From: Allostella sp. ATCC 35155
GTDB lineage: Bacteria > Pseudomonadota > Alphaproteobacteria > ATCC43930 > Allostellaceae
Length of the DNA: 64,000 nucleotides
Assembly: GCA_006738865.1 (NCBI GenBank)
Contig: AP019701.1
Coordinates: 2,042,001 to 2,106,000 of the forward strand
Reading direction: 5' to 3'
Part shown: positions 44,638 to 54,392 of the stretch, piece by piece
Numbering within the stretch: position 1 is the stretch's first letter
How the letters are laid out: each line of letters begins with the position of its first letter
Made by a program: the position numbers and the translations under genes
Notes under the pieces: model-generated
Told to the model about the DNA's origin: nothing
Databases searched by the model: none
Seen by the model: only the letters and a program-made list of their open reading frames with translations

Positions 44638-45734
44638 GAGATCGTCTCCTCCACGGCGGTCTGGCGCCGCGCTTGCTTGGTTTCGTAGGCGGCCAGGCGC
44701 CGCCGGTAGGCATCGGATATCTGGGACGACTGCCGGGCCCGAACGGTGTCCGGCACGGCGATCTCCTCGGCGAAGTGGCAGGCCACCTGATGGCCCGGCG
44801 CAAGGTCGCGGAAGGCCGGCTCCTCGGCCTTGCAGCGATCCTGCACATGCGGGCAGCGGGTGTGGAAGCGGCAGCCCGACGGCGGGTTGAGCGGGCTCGG
44901 CACGTCGCCCTGGATGATCCCGCGCCCGTGCGGCACGGCCGGGTCGGCGACCGGGATGGCCGACAGCAGGGCCTGGGTGTAGGGGTGCCGCGGATTGGCG
45001 TAGAGCGTGGTCTTGTCGGTCAGCTCGACGATCTTGCCGAGATACATGACCGCGACGCGGTCGCTGATGTGCTTCACGACCGCGAGGTCGTGGGCAATGA
45101 ACAGGTAGGACAGGCCGTACTTCGCCTGCAGATCCTGCAGCAGGTTCACCACCTGGGCCTGGATCGAGACGTCGAGCGCGGAGACGGGCTCGTCGCAGAC
45201 GATGAGCCTGGGATTGACCGCGAGCGCCCGGGCGATGCCGATGCGCTGCCGCTGCCCACCGGAAAATTCGTGCGGGTAGCGGCCGGCGTGATAGGGCGCG
45301 AGGCCGACCACGCGCAGCAGCTCCTCGACCCGCTCCCGGAGAGCCCGGCCACTGGCCACTTCATGGACGCGCAGCGGCTCTGCCAGGACGTCGCCCACGG
45401 TCATGCGCGGATTGAGCGAGGCATAGGGGTCCTGGAAGATGATCTGCATGTCGCGGCGCTTCTTCCGCAGCGCCTGCCGGTCGAGCGAGAAGATGTCCAC
45501 GCCGTCGATCTCGACATGGCCCGAGGTGCGTTCGAGCAGGCGCAGCACCAGCCGGCCGGTCGTCGACTTGCCGCAGCCGGATTCGCCGACGAGCGCCAGC
45601 GTCTCGCCGCTGCGCACCTCGAAGCTGATGTCGTCGACCGCCTTGACGGCGCCGACCTGCTTGGAGATGACGATGCCGCTGGTGACGGGGAAGTGCTTGA
45701 CCAGCCGGTCGACCTTGAGGATCGGCGGAGCCAT
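44634..45734 (-). CDS. Peptide/opine ABC transporter ATP-binding protein, DppF/OppF type
   Basis: A 366-residue ATPase with Walker [14 protein letters not shown]-loop [17 protein letters not shown], signature [15 protein letters not shown], Walker [20 protein letters not shown] and the switch His in FIAHDL. The C-terminal oligopeptide/dipeptide motif contains the four-Cys cluster typical of DppF ([14 protein letters not shown]...C), a probable Fe-S or metal site. It overlaps the DppD-type gene by one base and the carboxypeptidase gene by four. Confidence 0.92.
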   Translation of the reverse strand: MAPPILKVDRLVKHFPVTSGIVISKQVGAVKAVDDISFEVRSGETLALVGESGCGKSTTGRLVLRLLERTSGHVEIDGVDIFSLDRQALRKKRRDMQIIFQDPYASLNPRMTVGDVLAEPLRVHEVASGRALRERVEELLRVVGLAPYHAGRYPHEFSGGQRQRIGIARALAVNPRLIVCDEPVSALDVSIQAQVVNLLQDLQAKYGLSYLFIAHDLAVVKHISDRVAVMYLGKIVELTDKTTLYANPRHPYTQALLSAIPVADPAVPHGRGIIQGDVPSPLNPPSGCRFHTRCPHVQDRCKAEEPAFRDLAPGHQVACHFAEEIAVPDTVRARQSSQISDAYRRRLAAYETKQARRQTAVEETIS

Positions 45735-46726
45735 CACGCGGCCTCCTCGAGCGGTGCGTGCCAGCAGGCGACGGCATGTCCCTCGCTGAGTTGCCGGAGC
45801 GGCGGTTCCTCGCGCCGGCAGCGATCGTCGGCGAAGGGGCAGCGGGGATTGAAGCGACAGCCTTCCGGCAGGGCGAAGGGCGGCGGCACGGTGCCCTCGA
45901 TCGAGGCGAGGCGGTCGCGCGTCTCCTCGAGCTTGGGGATCGAGCCCATGAGGCCGATCGTGTAGGGGTGCTGCGGGTCGGCGAAGAGGGCGCCGACGGA
46001 CGCGCTCTCGACGATCTTGCCCGCATACATCACCACCACCTCGTCGGCGAGTTCGGCGATCACGCCGAGATCGTGGGTGATGAGGATGATCGACGTGCCG
46101 GTCTCGTCGCGCAGTGTGCGCATCAGGTCCAGGATCTGGGCCTGGATGGTGACGTCGAGCGCGGTCGTCGGCTCGTCGGCGATCAGCAGCTTGGGCCCGC
46201 AGGCCAGCGCCATCGCGATCATCACGCGCTGGCGCATGCCACCCGACATCTGGTGGGGAAAATCGTCGATGCGGCGCTCGGGCGAGGGGATGCGGACCCG
46301 CTTCAGCATGGCGATTGCGCGCTCCCGCGCCTCGGCGGCCGACACCCGCATGTGCGCGGTGATGGCTTCGGTGATCTGGTCGCCGACCGTGAAGACGGGA
46401 TTGAGCGACGTCATCGGCTCCTGGAAGATCATCGAGATGGCGCCGCCGCGGATCCGGCGCAGCTCGGCCGGGCGCTTCTTCAGCAGGTCCTCGCCCTCGA
46501 ACAGGATCTCGCCGCCGGCCCGGATGCCGGGCGGCCGGGGCACCAGCCCCATGATCGACAGCGAGGTCACGCTCTTGCCGCAGCCGGATTCGCCGACGAT
46601 GCCGAGCGTACGGCCGCGCCGCACCTGGAAGGAGACGCCGTCGACGGCGCGGAACAGGCCGCCTTCGGTCTTGAAGTAGGTCTTGAGGTCGCGAACGTCG
46701 AGCAGCGGTGCGGCGGCTTCGGCCAT
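45734..46726 (-). CDS. Peptide/opine ABC transporter ATP-binding protein, DppD/OppD type
   Basis: A 330-residue ATPase pairing with the DppF-type subunit. It has [53 protein letters not shown] and [20 protein letters not shown]. The Cys cluster [14 protein letters not shown] follows in the C-terminal oligopeptide domain. The stop is shared with the next start (TGATG). It begins 119 bases after the receptor gene, beyond a strong stem-loop. Confidence 0.92.
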   Translation of the reverse strand: MAEAAAPLLDVRDLKTYFKTEGGLFRAVDGVSFQVRRGRTLGIVGESGCGKSVTSLSIMGLVPRPPGIRAGGEILFEGEDLLKKRPAELRRIRGGAISMIFQEPMTSLNPVFTVGDQITEAITAHMRVSAAEARERAIAMLKRVRIPSPERRIDDFPHQMSGGMRQRVMIAMALACGPKLLIADEPTTALDVTIQAQILDLMRTLRDETGTSIILITHDLGVIAELADEVVVMYAGKIVESASVGALFADPQHPYTIGLMGSIPKLEETRDRLASIEGTVPPPFALPEGCRFNPRCPFADDRCRREEPPLRQLSEGHAVACWHAPLEEAA

Positions 46727-46795
46727 CGGTCAGCCTTGGTCGGTCAATCCGGGGGCGGCCACGACGGGAGGTCGTGCCGGTCTCGGTTGCAGAAA

Positions 46796-46830
46796 CGGAC
46801 CGGGCGCCTGTCTCCATGGCGCCCGGTCCG
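46796..46830 (-). terminator. Strong stem-loop after the peptide receptor gene
   Basis: A perfect 13-bp inverted repeat (46796-46808 with 46818-46830) with a 9-base loop lies 16 bases past the receptor stop on the minus strand, followed there by TTTCT. It should act as a leaky terminator or 3' stabiliser, giving more receptor than ATPase. Confidence 0.6.
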
Positions 46831-46845
46831 CCGGGTCGGGTCGGC

Positions 46846-48435
46846 CTAGTTGAACTTGTAGTCCAGGCCCTTGTAGACGCCGCAGCCGTAGATCCCGTGG
46901 GCACGGACCCCGTCGAGGCGCTTGGTCGCCGTCAGGTACAGCTCTTCATGGATCGTCGGCAGCCAGACCGCGGCTTCCTGGATGCGCATCTGCACCTGGT
47001 CGTAATACTTGCGGCGCTCCTCGGCGCTGATCGCCGCCGTGCCCTTGGCGAGCAGCTCGTCGGTCGTCGGGTCCTTCCAGTTCATCCGGTTCGGCGTCGG
47101 CGCCGCGGCCGAGCGGAAGTAGAGGTTGTAGGCGTCGCCGACGCTGACATAGGGGTAGCTCATGGCGTAGGCGTCGAATTCCTGCGTCGCCAGCTTGCCC
47201 CAGGCGATCGTGGCGTCGAACAGGTTGACCTGCATGTCGATGCCGATCTTGCGCAGCTCGCCCTGGACGAACTCCGCCAGCTGGTTGGTCGGATTGCCGG
47301 AGATCGCATAGAAGACCGGCGCCAGCTTCTTGCCGTCCTTATAGCGGAAATTGTCCGCCCCGAGCTTCCAGCCGGCCTCGTCGAGCAGCTTCTTTGCCTT
47401 CTCCGGATCGTACTTCAGGACGACGTCGAGCGTCTTCTGGTTGAAGTCGGGCGTGGCCGGGCTGACCGGGGTGTAGGCCGGGACGGCATGGCCGAAATAG
47501 ACGTTCTTGACGATCGCGTTCTGGTCGATCGCGAGGTTGATCGCCTGCCGGACGCGCACGTCCTTCAGGAACTCGCGGTCGACCTTGAAGCCGATATAGG
47601 CGGTCCAGAGGTAGGACTCGGCCTTCACGACCTTGAGGTTGGGCGCGCTCATCGCCTGGGTCAGGGCGATCTGCGGCACGTACTGCGTCAGGTGGACCTG
47701 GTTGGTCATGATCGATGCCAGCCGGGCCGAGTTCTCGGGGATGATCTTCCACACCACCCGCTCGATGTGCGCCGGTCCCCGGTTCTGGTAGAAATCCGGG
47801 CCCCACTTGTAGTGGGGATTGCGCTTCATCGCGAATTCTTGCCGCGGGATCCAGCTCTCCCAGCAATAGGGTCCGGTGCCGTTGAAGCCCTTGACGCCGA
47901 AGTCGGCGCCGAGCTTGGCGACCGTCTCCTTGTCGATGATCGACGAGAAGTACTGCGTCAGCTGGAAGGGCAGTTCGCTGTAAGGCTCCTGCAGCTCATA
48001 GACGACGGTGTACTTGTCGGTCGCCTTGATGTCCTTGACCTTGCCGGCACGGCCGCGCACCGGCGACTTCAGCTCCGGGTCGATCCAGCGCTTCAGCGAG
48101 AAGACGACGTCGTCCGCCGTCATCGGCTTGCCGTCGCAGAACTTGACGTCGTCGCGCAGCGCGAAGGTGTAGGTCTTGCCGTCCTCCGACACCGTCCACG
48201 ACTTGGCGAGCAGCGGCTTCACCGTCTTCAGGTCGTAGTCGAGCGACAGCAGCGTGTCGGCGATCATGAACAGGATGTCGCCGGCCGAACGCGCGGTCGA
48301 ACGCGGCGGGTCGTAGCGGTCGGCATCGATGACGCGCGAGATGTTGAGCGTGTTGCCCTGCGCCAGCGCGGTGCCCGCGCCGATCGCGACAACGCCCGCC
48401 GCGGCGATCGCGGTGGTCCAGGTTCGCATTCTCAT
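46846..48435 (-). CDS. Peptide/opine ABC transporter substrate-binding protein (family 5)
   Basis: A 529-residue periplasmic receptor of the DppA/OppA family. The first 25 residues are a Sec signal ending ALA-Q. The mature protein begins [17 protein letters not shown], has the family block [38 protein letters not shown], and [10 protein letters not shown] followed by [10 protein letters not shown]. Family 5 receptors bind di- to oligopeptides, opines, nickel chelates and sugars; nothing here settles which. It sits between the permease and ATPase genes. The KPN_01854-type receptor of the luciferase/CMD neighbourhoods is a candidate match to test. Confidence 0.92.
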   Translation of the reverse strand: MRMRTWTTAIAAAGVVAIGAGTALAQGNTLNISRVIDADRYDPPRSTARSAGDILFMIADTLLSLDYDLKTVKPLLAKSWTVSEDGKTYTFALRDDVKFCDGKPMTADDVVFSLKRWIDPELKSPVRGRAGKVKDIKATDKYTVVYELQEPYSELPFQLTQYFSSIIDKETVAKLGADFGVKGFNGTGPYCWESWIPRQEFAMKRNPHYKWGPDFYQNRGPAHIERVVWKIIPENSARLASIMTNQVHLTQYVPQIALTQAMSAPNLKVVKAESYLWTAYIGFKVDREFLKDVRVRQAINLAIDQNAIVKNVYFGHAVPAYTPVSPATPDFNQKTLDVVLKYDPEKAKKLLDEAGWKLGADNFRYKDGKKLAPVFYAISGNPTNQLAEFVQGELRKIGIDMQVNLFDATIAWGKLATQEFDAYAMSYPYVSVGDAYNLYFRSAAAPTPNRMNWKDPTTDELLAKGTAAISAEERRKYYDQVQMRIQEAAVWLPTIHEELYLTATKRLDGVRAHGIYGCGVYKGLDYKFN

Positions 48436-48500
48436 TGCTCAGCCCTCCTGTCGTCGTTGGTCGTCCGATTCATGTCGGATCGTCGAAGATGCCGCGGCCG

Positions 48501-49385
48501 CTAGTAGCGCAGCCGCGGGTCGAGAATGTCGCGCAGCGCATCGCCCAGCACGTTGAATGCCAGCACGATGGCGAAGATCGTCAAGCTGGGGATCGTCGCG
48601 ATGTGCGGCGCGAAGAAGAGGAAGTCGCGCCCGTTCGCGGCCATGGTGCCGAGCTCAGCCGTCGGCGGCTGGGCGCCGAGGCCGAGGAAGCTGAGCGCCG
48701 CCCCGATCAGGATGATCTGCCCGAAGCGCAGCGTCGAGAAGACGAAGATCGACGACAGGCAGTTCGGCAGCAGGTAGCGCCAGATGATCGCGCCGTCGAC
48801 CAGCCCGACGGCACGGGCGGCATCGATATAGTCCTGCTGCATGATGACGAGCGCGCTCGACCGCGAGATGCGGGCGAGCAGCGGCACCGTCGCGATCGCG
48901 AGCGCGATGATGATCGGCGACAGGCCGGGGCCGGTGATCGCGGCGATCGCCAGACCGAAGAGGATCGCCGGGAAGGACAGCAGCACGTCCATGACGCGCA
49001 TCAGCAGCCCGTCGACGCGGCGGTAGAAGGCCGCGACGATGCCGACCGCGGTGCCGAGGATGCCGCCCATGGTGAGCGCCACCAGCCCCATCAACAGGGT
49101 CAGGCGCGTGCCGTAGAGCAGGCGGCTGAGGATGTCGCGGCCCTGGGCATCGGTGCCGAAGAAGTATGCGGCATCCTCGAAGGGCGGCCGCATGCCCTTC
49201 GAAGGGTCGGTGTAGAAGGGATCGTAGGGCGCGATCCACGGCGCGAGCAACGCCGCGAGGACGACCGCGGCGAGGAAGACGGAGGCCAGGAGCGCGGCCG
49301 GATCGCGGGCAAGGCGGCGAACGACCGAGCGCCGCCCGGGCGCCTTGACGGCGGCAGCGGCGGGGGCCGCGACGACGGCGGTCAT
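48501..49385 (-). CDS. Peptide/opine ABC transporter permease, DppC type
   Basis: A 294-residue inner-membrane subunit with six transmembrane segments. It has the DppC hallmark HPF/APYDPFYTDPSKGMRPPFEDAAYFFGTDAQGRDILSRLLYGTRLTL and the EAA-type loop DYIDAARAVGLVDGAIIWRYLLPN. It overlaps the DppB-type gene by four bases and is followed by the receptor gene 65 bases downstream. Confidence 0.93.
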   Translation of the reverse strand: MTAVVAAPAAAAVKAPGRRSVVRRLARDPAALLASVFLAAVVLAALLAPWIAPYDPFYTDPSKGMRPPFEDAAYFFGTDAQGRDILSRLLYGTRLTLLMGLVALTMGGILGTAVGIVAAFYRRVDGLLMRVMDVLLSFPAILFGLAIAAITGPGLSPIIIALAIATVPLLARISRSSALVIMQQDYIDAARAVGLVDGAIIWRYLLPNCLSSIFVFSTLRFGQIILIGAALSFLGLGAQPPTAELGTMAANGRDFLFFAPHIATIPSLTIFAIVLAFNVLGDALRDILDPRLRY

Positions 49386-50323
49386 CGCTTCTGCACCCGC
49401 GGGTCGAGGAAGGCGTAGAGCACGTCCACCGCCAGATTGATGAGAAGGAAAGCAAGCGCCAGCACGATGATGGCGCCCTGGGCGACCGGAAAGTCGCGCG
49501 ACAGGATGGCGCCGACGGCCAGGCGTCCGACGCCGGGCCAGCTGAACATCGTCTCGGTCACCACGGCGCCGCCGAGCAGGAAGCCGATCTGCAGGCCGAT
49601 CAGGGTGACGATCGGGATGAGCGCATTGCGCAGCGCGTGACGCACGACGACGCGCGGCTCGGTCAGCCCCTTGGCGCGCGCGGTGCGGACATAGTCGGCG
49701 CCGAGAACTTCCAGCACCGTCGTCCGGGTCATGCGGGCGATCGGGCCGACGAAGACGCCGCCCAGCGTGACCGCCGGCAGGATCAGGTGCCGGATCCCGT
49801 CCCAGCTCCACAGCGGCCCGCCGCGGCCGGTGAAGGGCAGCAGCTGCAGCTTGTAGCCGACGTACCAGATGAGGACGAGGCCGAGGAAGAAGACCGGGAT
49901 CGAGACGCCGGCGACCGAGAAGGCCATGATGATGCGGTCGAGCAGCTTGCCGCGGAAGACGGCGGCGACGGTGCCCATCGCGATGCCGAGCGGAATGGCC
50001 CAGATGAGGCAGGCGATGAGCAGCTCGATCGTCGGTCCGAGCGTCCGGCCGAGTTCCTCGGCGACGCCGAGATTGCTGATGATGGACTTGCCGAGATCGC
50101 CCTGGAGCACGCGGCCGATATACAAGCCGAACTGGTACCAGAGCGGCTCGTCGAGGCCGAGATCGCGGCGGATCGCGTCGACGATGTCCTGCGAGGCCAT
50201 CGGCCCGGCCAGCACGACGGCCGGATCGGTCGGCACCACCTGGAGCAGGAGGAAGCCGATCAGCAGCACGCCGAAGAGGACGGGAACCGAAAGCAGCAGG
50301 CGCTGGACGATGTGGCGGCCCAT
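49382..50323 (-). CDS. Peptide/opine ABC transporter permease, DppB type
   Basis: A 313-residue DppB-like permease: a single N-terminal helix (HIVQRLLLSVPVLFGVLLIGFLLL), a periplasmic loop with LGLDEPLWYQFGLYIGRVLQGDLGKSI, then the permease core with EAA loop DYVRTARAKGLTEPRVVVRHALRNALIP. Its ATG lies five bases after the amidohydrolase stop. This order (amidohydrolase, B, C, receptor, D, F) is unusual only in having the receptor in the middle. Confidence 0.93.
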   Translation of the reverse strand: MGRHIVQRLLLSVPVLFGVLLIGFLLLQVVPTDPAVVLAGPMASQDIVDAIRRDLGLDEPLWYQFGLYIGRVLQGDLGKSIISNLGVAEELGRTLGPTIELLIACLIWAIPLGIAMGTVAAVFRGKLLDRIIMAFSVAGVSIPVFFLGLVLIWYVGYKLQLLPFTGRGGPLWSWDGIRHLILPAVTLGGVFVGPIARMTRTTVLEVLGADYVRTARAKGLTEPRVVVRHALRNALIPIVTLIGLQIGFLLGGAVVTETMFSWPGVGRLAVGAILSRDFPVAQGAIIVLALAFLLINLAVDVLYAFLDPRVQKR

Positions 50324-50328
50324 CGGCG

Positions 50329-51966
50329 TCAGGCTGCGAGCTGGCCGTGGCGGTCGAACGACACGACGCCGCCGCGCAGGGTGATGTCGCAGCGCGTGTC
50401 GCTGCGGATCGCCTCGGGTTCGCAGGTGAAGACGTCGCGCGACAGCACCGCGATATCGGCCAGCATGCCCGGGACCAGCGTTCCCTTGTCCTGTTCGCAG
50501 AAGGAGACGTAGGCGCCATTGGCCGTCATCGCGTGCAGGGCCTCGCCGACGTCGAGCCGCTCCTGCCCGCCGAGCACGGCCCCGCGCGAGGTCTTGCGGG
50601 TCACGGTGCCGTAGAGGTTGACGAAGGGATTGATGTCGCAGACGGGCGCATCGGTGCTGGCGGCGGGCCGCACGCCGGCGGTCGTCCAGCGGCGCATCGG
50701 ATAGCCGGTCGCGGCCCGTTCCTCGCCCAGCACCGAGATGTAGAGGTCGCCGAAATCGTACATGAAGACCGGCTGCGGCGCGGGCGACATGCCGAGCCGC
50801 GCCATCTGGTCGATCTGCGCGTCGCTCATGAAGCCGCAATGCTCGATGCGGTGGCGGCGATCCTGGGCCGGCATCCGGCGCAGCGCGTTCTCGACGGCGT
50901 CGAGGCAGATCTGGATGGCGTGGTCGCCGATCCCGTGCAGGGCCATCTGGTAGCCCTTGGAATGGTAGTCGAGGACCATGTCGCGCACGTCCTCGTCCTT
51001 GTAGACGAGGATGCCGGTGTCGTGCTCGTCGCCGCCCTCGTAGGGCTCGAACATCGCCGCGGTGCGGCCGCCGGCGCTGCCGTCGGTGAAGACCTTGACC
51101 GGCCCGACGCGCAGCATGTCGTCACCCGACTTCGTCACCAGCCCGCGGGCATGGGCCTGCTCGACGATGCCGTTGGGGCCGCCGGCGAGGCACATGTAGG
51201 TGCGCACCGGCAGGCGCCCGACCCGGCGGGCGGTCTCGTAGGCGGCGATCTCGTCCATGCCGCAGCGGGCGCCGACATTGGCGTCCATGACGCTGGCGAT
51301 GCCGTGGCTGGCGCAGGCCTTGCCGGCGCGCTCGATCCCGTCGACGAGCGCCGACAGGGAGGGCTTCGGGATCACCGTCGAGACGAGGCGCTGGGCGGTT
51401 TCCATCAGCAGGCCGGTCAGGCGGCCGTTCTGGCGCTCGAGGGCGCCGCCCTGCGGGTTGGGCGACTCCTCGACGATGCCGCCGGCCTGCAGCGCCAGCG
51501 AGTTGGCGACGCCGACATGGCCGCAGGTGCGCTTGATGTAGACCGGGTTGCGCGGCGCCACCTGGTCCAGTTCCTCGCGCAGCGGATGGCGCTTGAGGTC
51601 GAGCTCGAAATGGTCGTAGCCGCGGCCGACCACCCATTCGCCGGGCGCGGCCTTGTCGGCCGCGGCCCTGATGCGTCCGAGCAGCGCCTCCATCGTCCGC
51701 ACCTCGGTCGCACGGACATCGACCTCGACCATGGACAGGCCGAGCGGCAGGAGGTGCATGTGGTTGTCGTTGAAGGCCGGGATGGCCAGCCGGCCGGCGA
51801 GGTCGAGCGTGCGCGTGCCGGGGCCGACCAGCCCCGCGATGTCGGCGGCCTTCCCGGTGGCGAGCACGCGGCCCTTCCAGATGGCCGCCGCCTCGACGAA
51901 GCCGGCATCGAGGCCGCACCAGATGCGGCCGTTGCGCAGGACGAGTTCGGCTTTCGGCAGGGGCAT
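50329..51966 (-). CDS. Metal-dependent amidohydrolase, YtcJ/Amidohydro_3 type
   Basis: A 545-residue TIM-barrel hydrolase. The metal site begins with His69-x-His71 (FNDNHMHLLPLG). Later ligands are likely in HGIGDHAIQ and HRIEHCGFM, with a final Asp in STDAPVCDINPF. Relatives hydrolyse amides, formamides or ureas and act on diverse xenobiotics and N-acyl compounds. No signal peptide is present. It is the first gene of the fourteen-gene minus-strand run, so it probably defines the pathway's entry hydrolysis. A candidate promoter lies 45 bases upstream. Confidence 0.87.
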   Translation of the reverse strand: MPLPKAELVLRNGRIWCGLDAGFVEAAAIWKGRVLATGKAADIAGLVGPGTRTLDLAGRLAIPAFNDNHMHLLPLGLSMVEVDVRATEVRTMEALLGRIRAAADKAAPGEWVVGRGYDHFELDLKRHPLREELDQVAPRNPVYIKRTCGHVGVANSLALQAGGIVEESPNPQGGALERQNGRLTGLLMETAQRLVSTVIPKPSLSALVDGIERAGKACASHGIASVMDANVGARCGMDEIAAYETARRVGRLPVRTYMCLAGGPNGIVEQAHARGLVTKSGDDMLRVGPVKVFTDGSAGGRTAAMFEPYEGGDEHDTGILVYKDEDVRDMVLDYHSKGYQMALHGIGDHAIQICLDAVENALRRMPAQDRRHRIEHCGFMSDAQIDQMARLGMSPAPQPVFMYDFGDLYISVLGEERAATGYPMRRWTTAGVRPAASTDAPVCDINPFVNLYGTVTRKTSRGAVLGGQERLDVGEALHAMTANGAYVSFCEQDKGTLVPGMLADIAVLSRDVFTCEPEAIRSDTRCDITLRGGVVSFDRHGQLAA

Positions 51967-52010
51967 TCGGGCTCTCGCGGTTGGCGGATCGGCGGGGCAG
52001 GACTAGCAAG

Positions 52011-52039
52011 ATCGTGACCAGCCGGCGAGGCTGAGTCAA
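52011..52039 (-). promoter_or_regulatory. Candidate promoter of the amidohydrolase–transporter run
   Basis: On the minus strand TTGACT (52034-52039) is followed after 17 bases by CACGAT (52011-52016). The -35 match is good and the -10 modest. The predicted start is near 52004, upstream of the ATG at 51966. Confidence 0.36.
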
Positions 52040-52093
52040 TCTGGGCACGCCCGCCGTCAAATTGCCTCAGAAAGACGCGATCCCTGCCCAAAC

Positions 52094-52113
52094 GGCGGGC
52101 GAGGTTGCCCGCC
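52094..52113 (+). other. Stem-loop in the leader region of the DUF4139 gene
   Basis: GGCGGGC (52094-52100) pairs with GCCCGCC (52107-52113) around a 6-base loop, 49 bases before the GTG start. The ribosome-binding site AGGAGG lies outside the stem. It may be an operator or an RNA structure; no known riboswitch is recognisable. Confidence 0.32.
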
Positions 52114-52162
52114 TCGGCGGCGAGAATCCGTCGGGACGTTCCAATCAGGAGGTATCGGGCCC

Positions 52163-54196
52163 GTGACCAAGCTCCTTCCGGCCGTCGGCGCCGTCTTCAC
52201 CCTGGCCATCCCGCTCGCGACGAACGCTGCCGCTGCGGCCGAACTGGCCCTGCGACGGGTGGTCCTGTCGACGGCGGGGCTGGCCTATTTCGAGCATGAG
52301 GCGGAGGTCGACGGCCGGACCGAACTGCCGCTGACGGTGCGGCTGGACCAGGTCGACGACGTGCTGAAGAGCGCCGTCGTCTATGACGACCGCGGCTCGG
52401 TCGGCATGGTCCGCCTGCCCGGCCGGGAGCCGCTCGAGGAGGCATTCCGGCCGCTGCCCTTCGGACGGGAAGCGCTCGATTCGCCGATCGCGCTGCTGGA
52501 TGCGCTGCGCGGCGCGCAGGTCACGATCGCCGGTGCGCGGACGATCGCGGGCCGGCTCCTCGCCGTGCGCGCCGAGGAGGAGCGCCTGCCGGAGGGCGGG
52601 ATCGTGCAGCGCCACCGCGTGACGGTGGCGTCCGCGGACGGGATACGCCAGGCCGTTCTGGAGGATCTCGACACCATCCGCTTCACCGAGCCGCGCCTCC
52701 AGGCCCAGATCGAGGCGGCGCTCGCCGCCATCTCGGCCTTCCGTGAGAAGGACACGCGGACCCTGCAGATCGCGCTCTCCGGCGGCGAGCGGCGCAAGGT
52801 CCGCGTCGGATACGTCGTCGAGGCGCCGATCTGGAAGACCGCCTATCGGCTCGCCGTCTCCGGCGAAGCGGCGGGCCGGCTGCAGGGCTGGGCGGTGCTG
52901 GAGAACCTCAGCGGAGCCGACTGGAAGGATGTCGAGCTGACGCTGGTCTCGGGGCAGCCGGTCGCCTTCCGGCAGCCGATCTATACCGCCTTCTTCCAGC
53001 CCCGGCCGGAAGTACCGGTCGAGACTGTCGGCCGGGTGCTGCCACGCCCGGACGAGGGGGCGCTGGCGAAGCTCGACATGGCCGCGCCCGCCGCTCCGCC
53101 GCCGCCGGCCCCGGTGATGGCGCCGGCACCCGCGGCCGGGGGCATGGCGCGCAGCCGCGCATTCCAGCCCCAGGCGGAAGCGGCACCGCCGCGCCAGGCG
53201 CCGGTGGCGGTGTCGGCTGCCGCGGAGGATGCGGTCGCGCAGGTGCTGTTCCGCTTTCCCCGGCCCGTCTCGGTCGCGGCGGGGCAGTCCGCCATGATGC
53301 CGATCGTCGACCGCGACGTCCCGGTCTCCCAGGTCGCGCTCTACCAGCCCGGCACCGAGCCCAATCACCCGCTGGCTGCGGTCGCGATGACCAACGACAC
53401 CGGTGCGACGCTGCCGCCCGGCATCCTGACGCTCTATGACCGGTCGAGCGGCGCGACCAGCCATGTCGGCGATGCCCGGCTGGCGACGCTGCCGGCGGGC
53501 GAGAAGCGGATGCTGGCCTTCGCGGTCGACCGCTCGGTGGCGGTCTCGCGGGAGGAGCAGCGGCGGCAGGCTGCGACCAGCGCCCGGATCGCCCAGGGCG
53601 TGATGACGGTGACGATGCTCGATCGCCAGACCACGACCTACCGGATCCGCGCGGCCCAGGGCGAGCGCCGGAGCATGCTGATCGAGCATCCCCGGCCGGT
53701 CGACTGGCGGCTCGCCACGCCGGCCGCGGACAATGTCGAACTGGCGCGCGGCGTCTGGCGGATCCCGGTCCGCCTCGGCGACGACGGCACGGCGGTGGTG
53801 CCGGTGACGACCGAGCGGCCGCGGCAGCAGGTCCTGCGGCTCGCCACCGCGCGCGATGCCGAGATCGGGCTCTATGTCGGCGCGACGGAGATCGATCCCA
53901 AGGTGCGCGAGGCCCTGCAGCGCGTGGTGGAGCTGCGCCAGGCGCTGGCCACCATCCGCACCCGGATCGAGGGCATCGAACAGGATCGCAAGGCCGCGAC
54001 CGAGGAGCAGGCGCGCATCCGGGCCAACCTCGAGGCCGTCCCGGCACGCGATGCCATGCACACGCGGTTCCTCTCCGCCCTCAAGGCGCAGGAGGACCGG
54101 CTCGAGCGGCTGGCAGCGGAGCTGGAATCCGCGCGCAAGGCCGAGCGTGCGGCGCAGGAGGGGCTGGCGACCTACGTCGCCGGACTCGACATCTGA
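52163..54196 (+). CDS. Exported DUF4139 domain protein, GTG start
   Basis: A 677-residue protein with a signal peptide (about 27 residues, ending AAAA-EL). It has the DUF4139 beta-rich body (ERRKVRVGYVVEAPIWKTAYRLAV...LENLSGADWKDVELTLVSGQPVAF). A long Pro/Ala linker lies at about 310-355. A C-terminal coiled coil (from residue about 585, VVELRQALATIRTRIEGIEQ...LERLAAELESARKAERAAQEG) ends the chain. Proteins of this family are periplasmic or secreted and of unknown role. AGGAGG precedes GTG 52163. It is not flanked by same-strand genes, so it is probably a single-gene unit. Confidence 0.84.
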   Translation: MTKLLPAVGAVFTLAIPLATNAAAAAELALRRVVLSTAGLAYFEHEAEVDGRTELPLTVRLDQVDDVLKSAVVYDDRGSVGMVRLPGREPLEEAFRPLPFGREALDSPIALLDALRGAQVTIAGARTIAGRLLAVRAEEERLPEGGIVQRHRVTVASADGIRQAVLEDLDTIRFTEPRLQAQIEAALAAISAFREKDTRTLQIALSGGERRKVRVGYVVEAPIWKTAYRLAVSGEAAGRLQGWAVLENLSGADWKDVELTLVSGQPVAFRQPIYTAFFQPRPEVPVETVGRVLPRPDEGALAKLDMAAPAAPPPPAPVMAPAPAAGGMARSRAFQPQAEAAPPRQAPVAVSAAAEDAVAQVLFRFPRPVSVAAGQSAMMPIVDRDVPVSQVALYQPGTEPNHPLAAVAMTNDTGATLPPGILTLYDRSSGATSHVGDARLATLPAGEKRMLAFAVDRSVAVSREEQRRQAATSARIAQGVMTVTMLDRQTTTYRIRAAQGERRSMLIEHPRPVDWRLATPAADNVELARGVWRIPVRLGDDGTAVVPVTTERPRQQVLRLATARDAEIGLYVGATEIDPKVREALQRVVELRQALATIRTRIEGIEQDRKAATEEQARIRANLEAVPARDAMHTRFLSALKAQEDRLERLAAELESARKAERAAQEGLATYVAGLDI

Positions 54197-54239
54197 GGCG
54201 AAGTGCAGTGAATCTGGGATGATCCGTGACCGATGCCGT

Positions 54240-54325
54240 TGCGTCCCTCGACTTCGCTCGGGATGAGGGATGTCTTTGTTATGATTAAGAAATGTGACTC
54301 ATCCCGAGCGAAGTCGAGGGACGCA
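54240..54325. repeat. 28-bp perfect inverted repeat between convergent genes
   Basis: Bases 54240-54267 are exactly complementary to 54298-54325, with a 30-base AT-rich centre that contrasts with its GC-rich surroundings. The arm (TCCCTCGACTTCGCTCGGGA inside it) resembles palindromic repeats scattered in alphaproteobacterial genomes. Located between the 3' ends of the DUF4139 gene and dinB, it can act as a two-way terminator. There is no transposase or target-site duplication. Confidence 0.85.
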
Positions 54326-54392
54326 CGGCCGACGCCGTGAGCCAAGCGCTATGGTGCGCCCGAGGTGGTATGAAGCGGCGCCAGGGCGGCCA

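Noticed and set aside
54240-54325. Insertion-sequence ends
   Set aside because: No transposase, no target duplication and only a 30-base centre.
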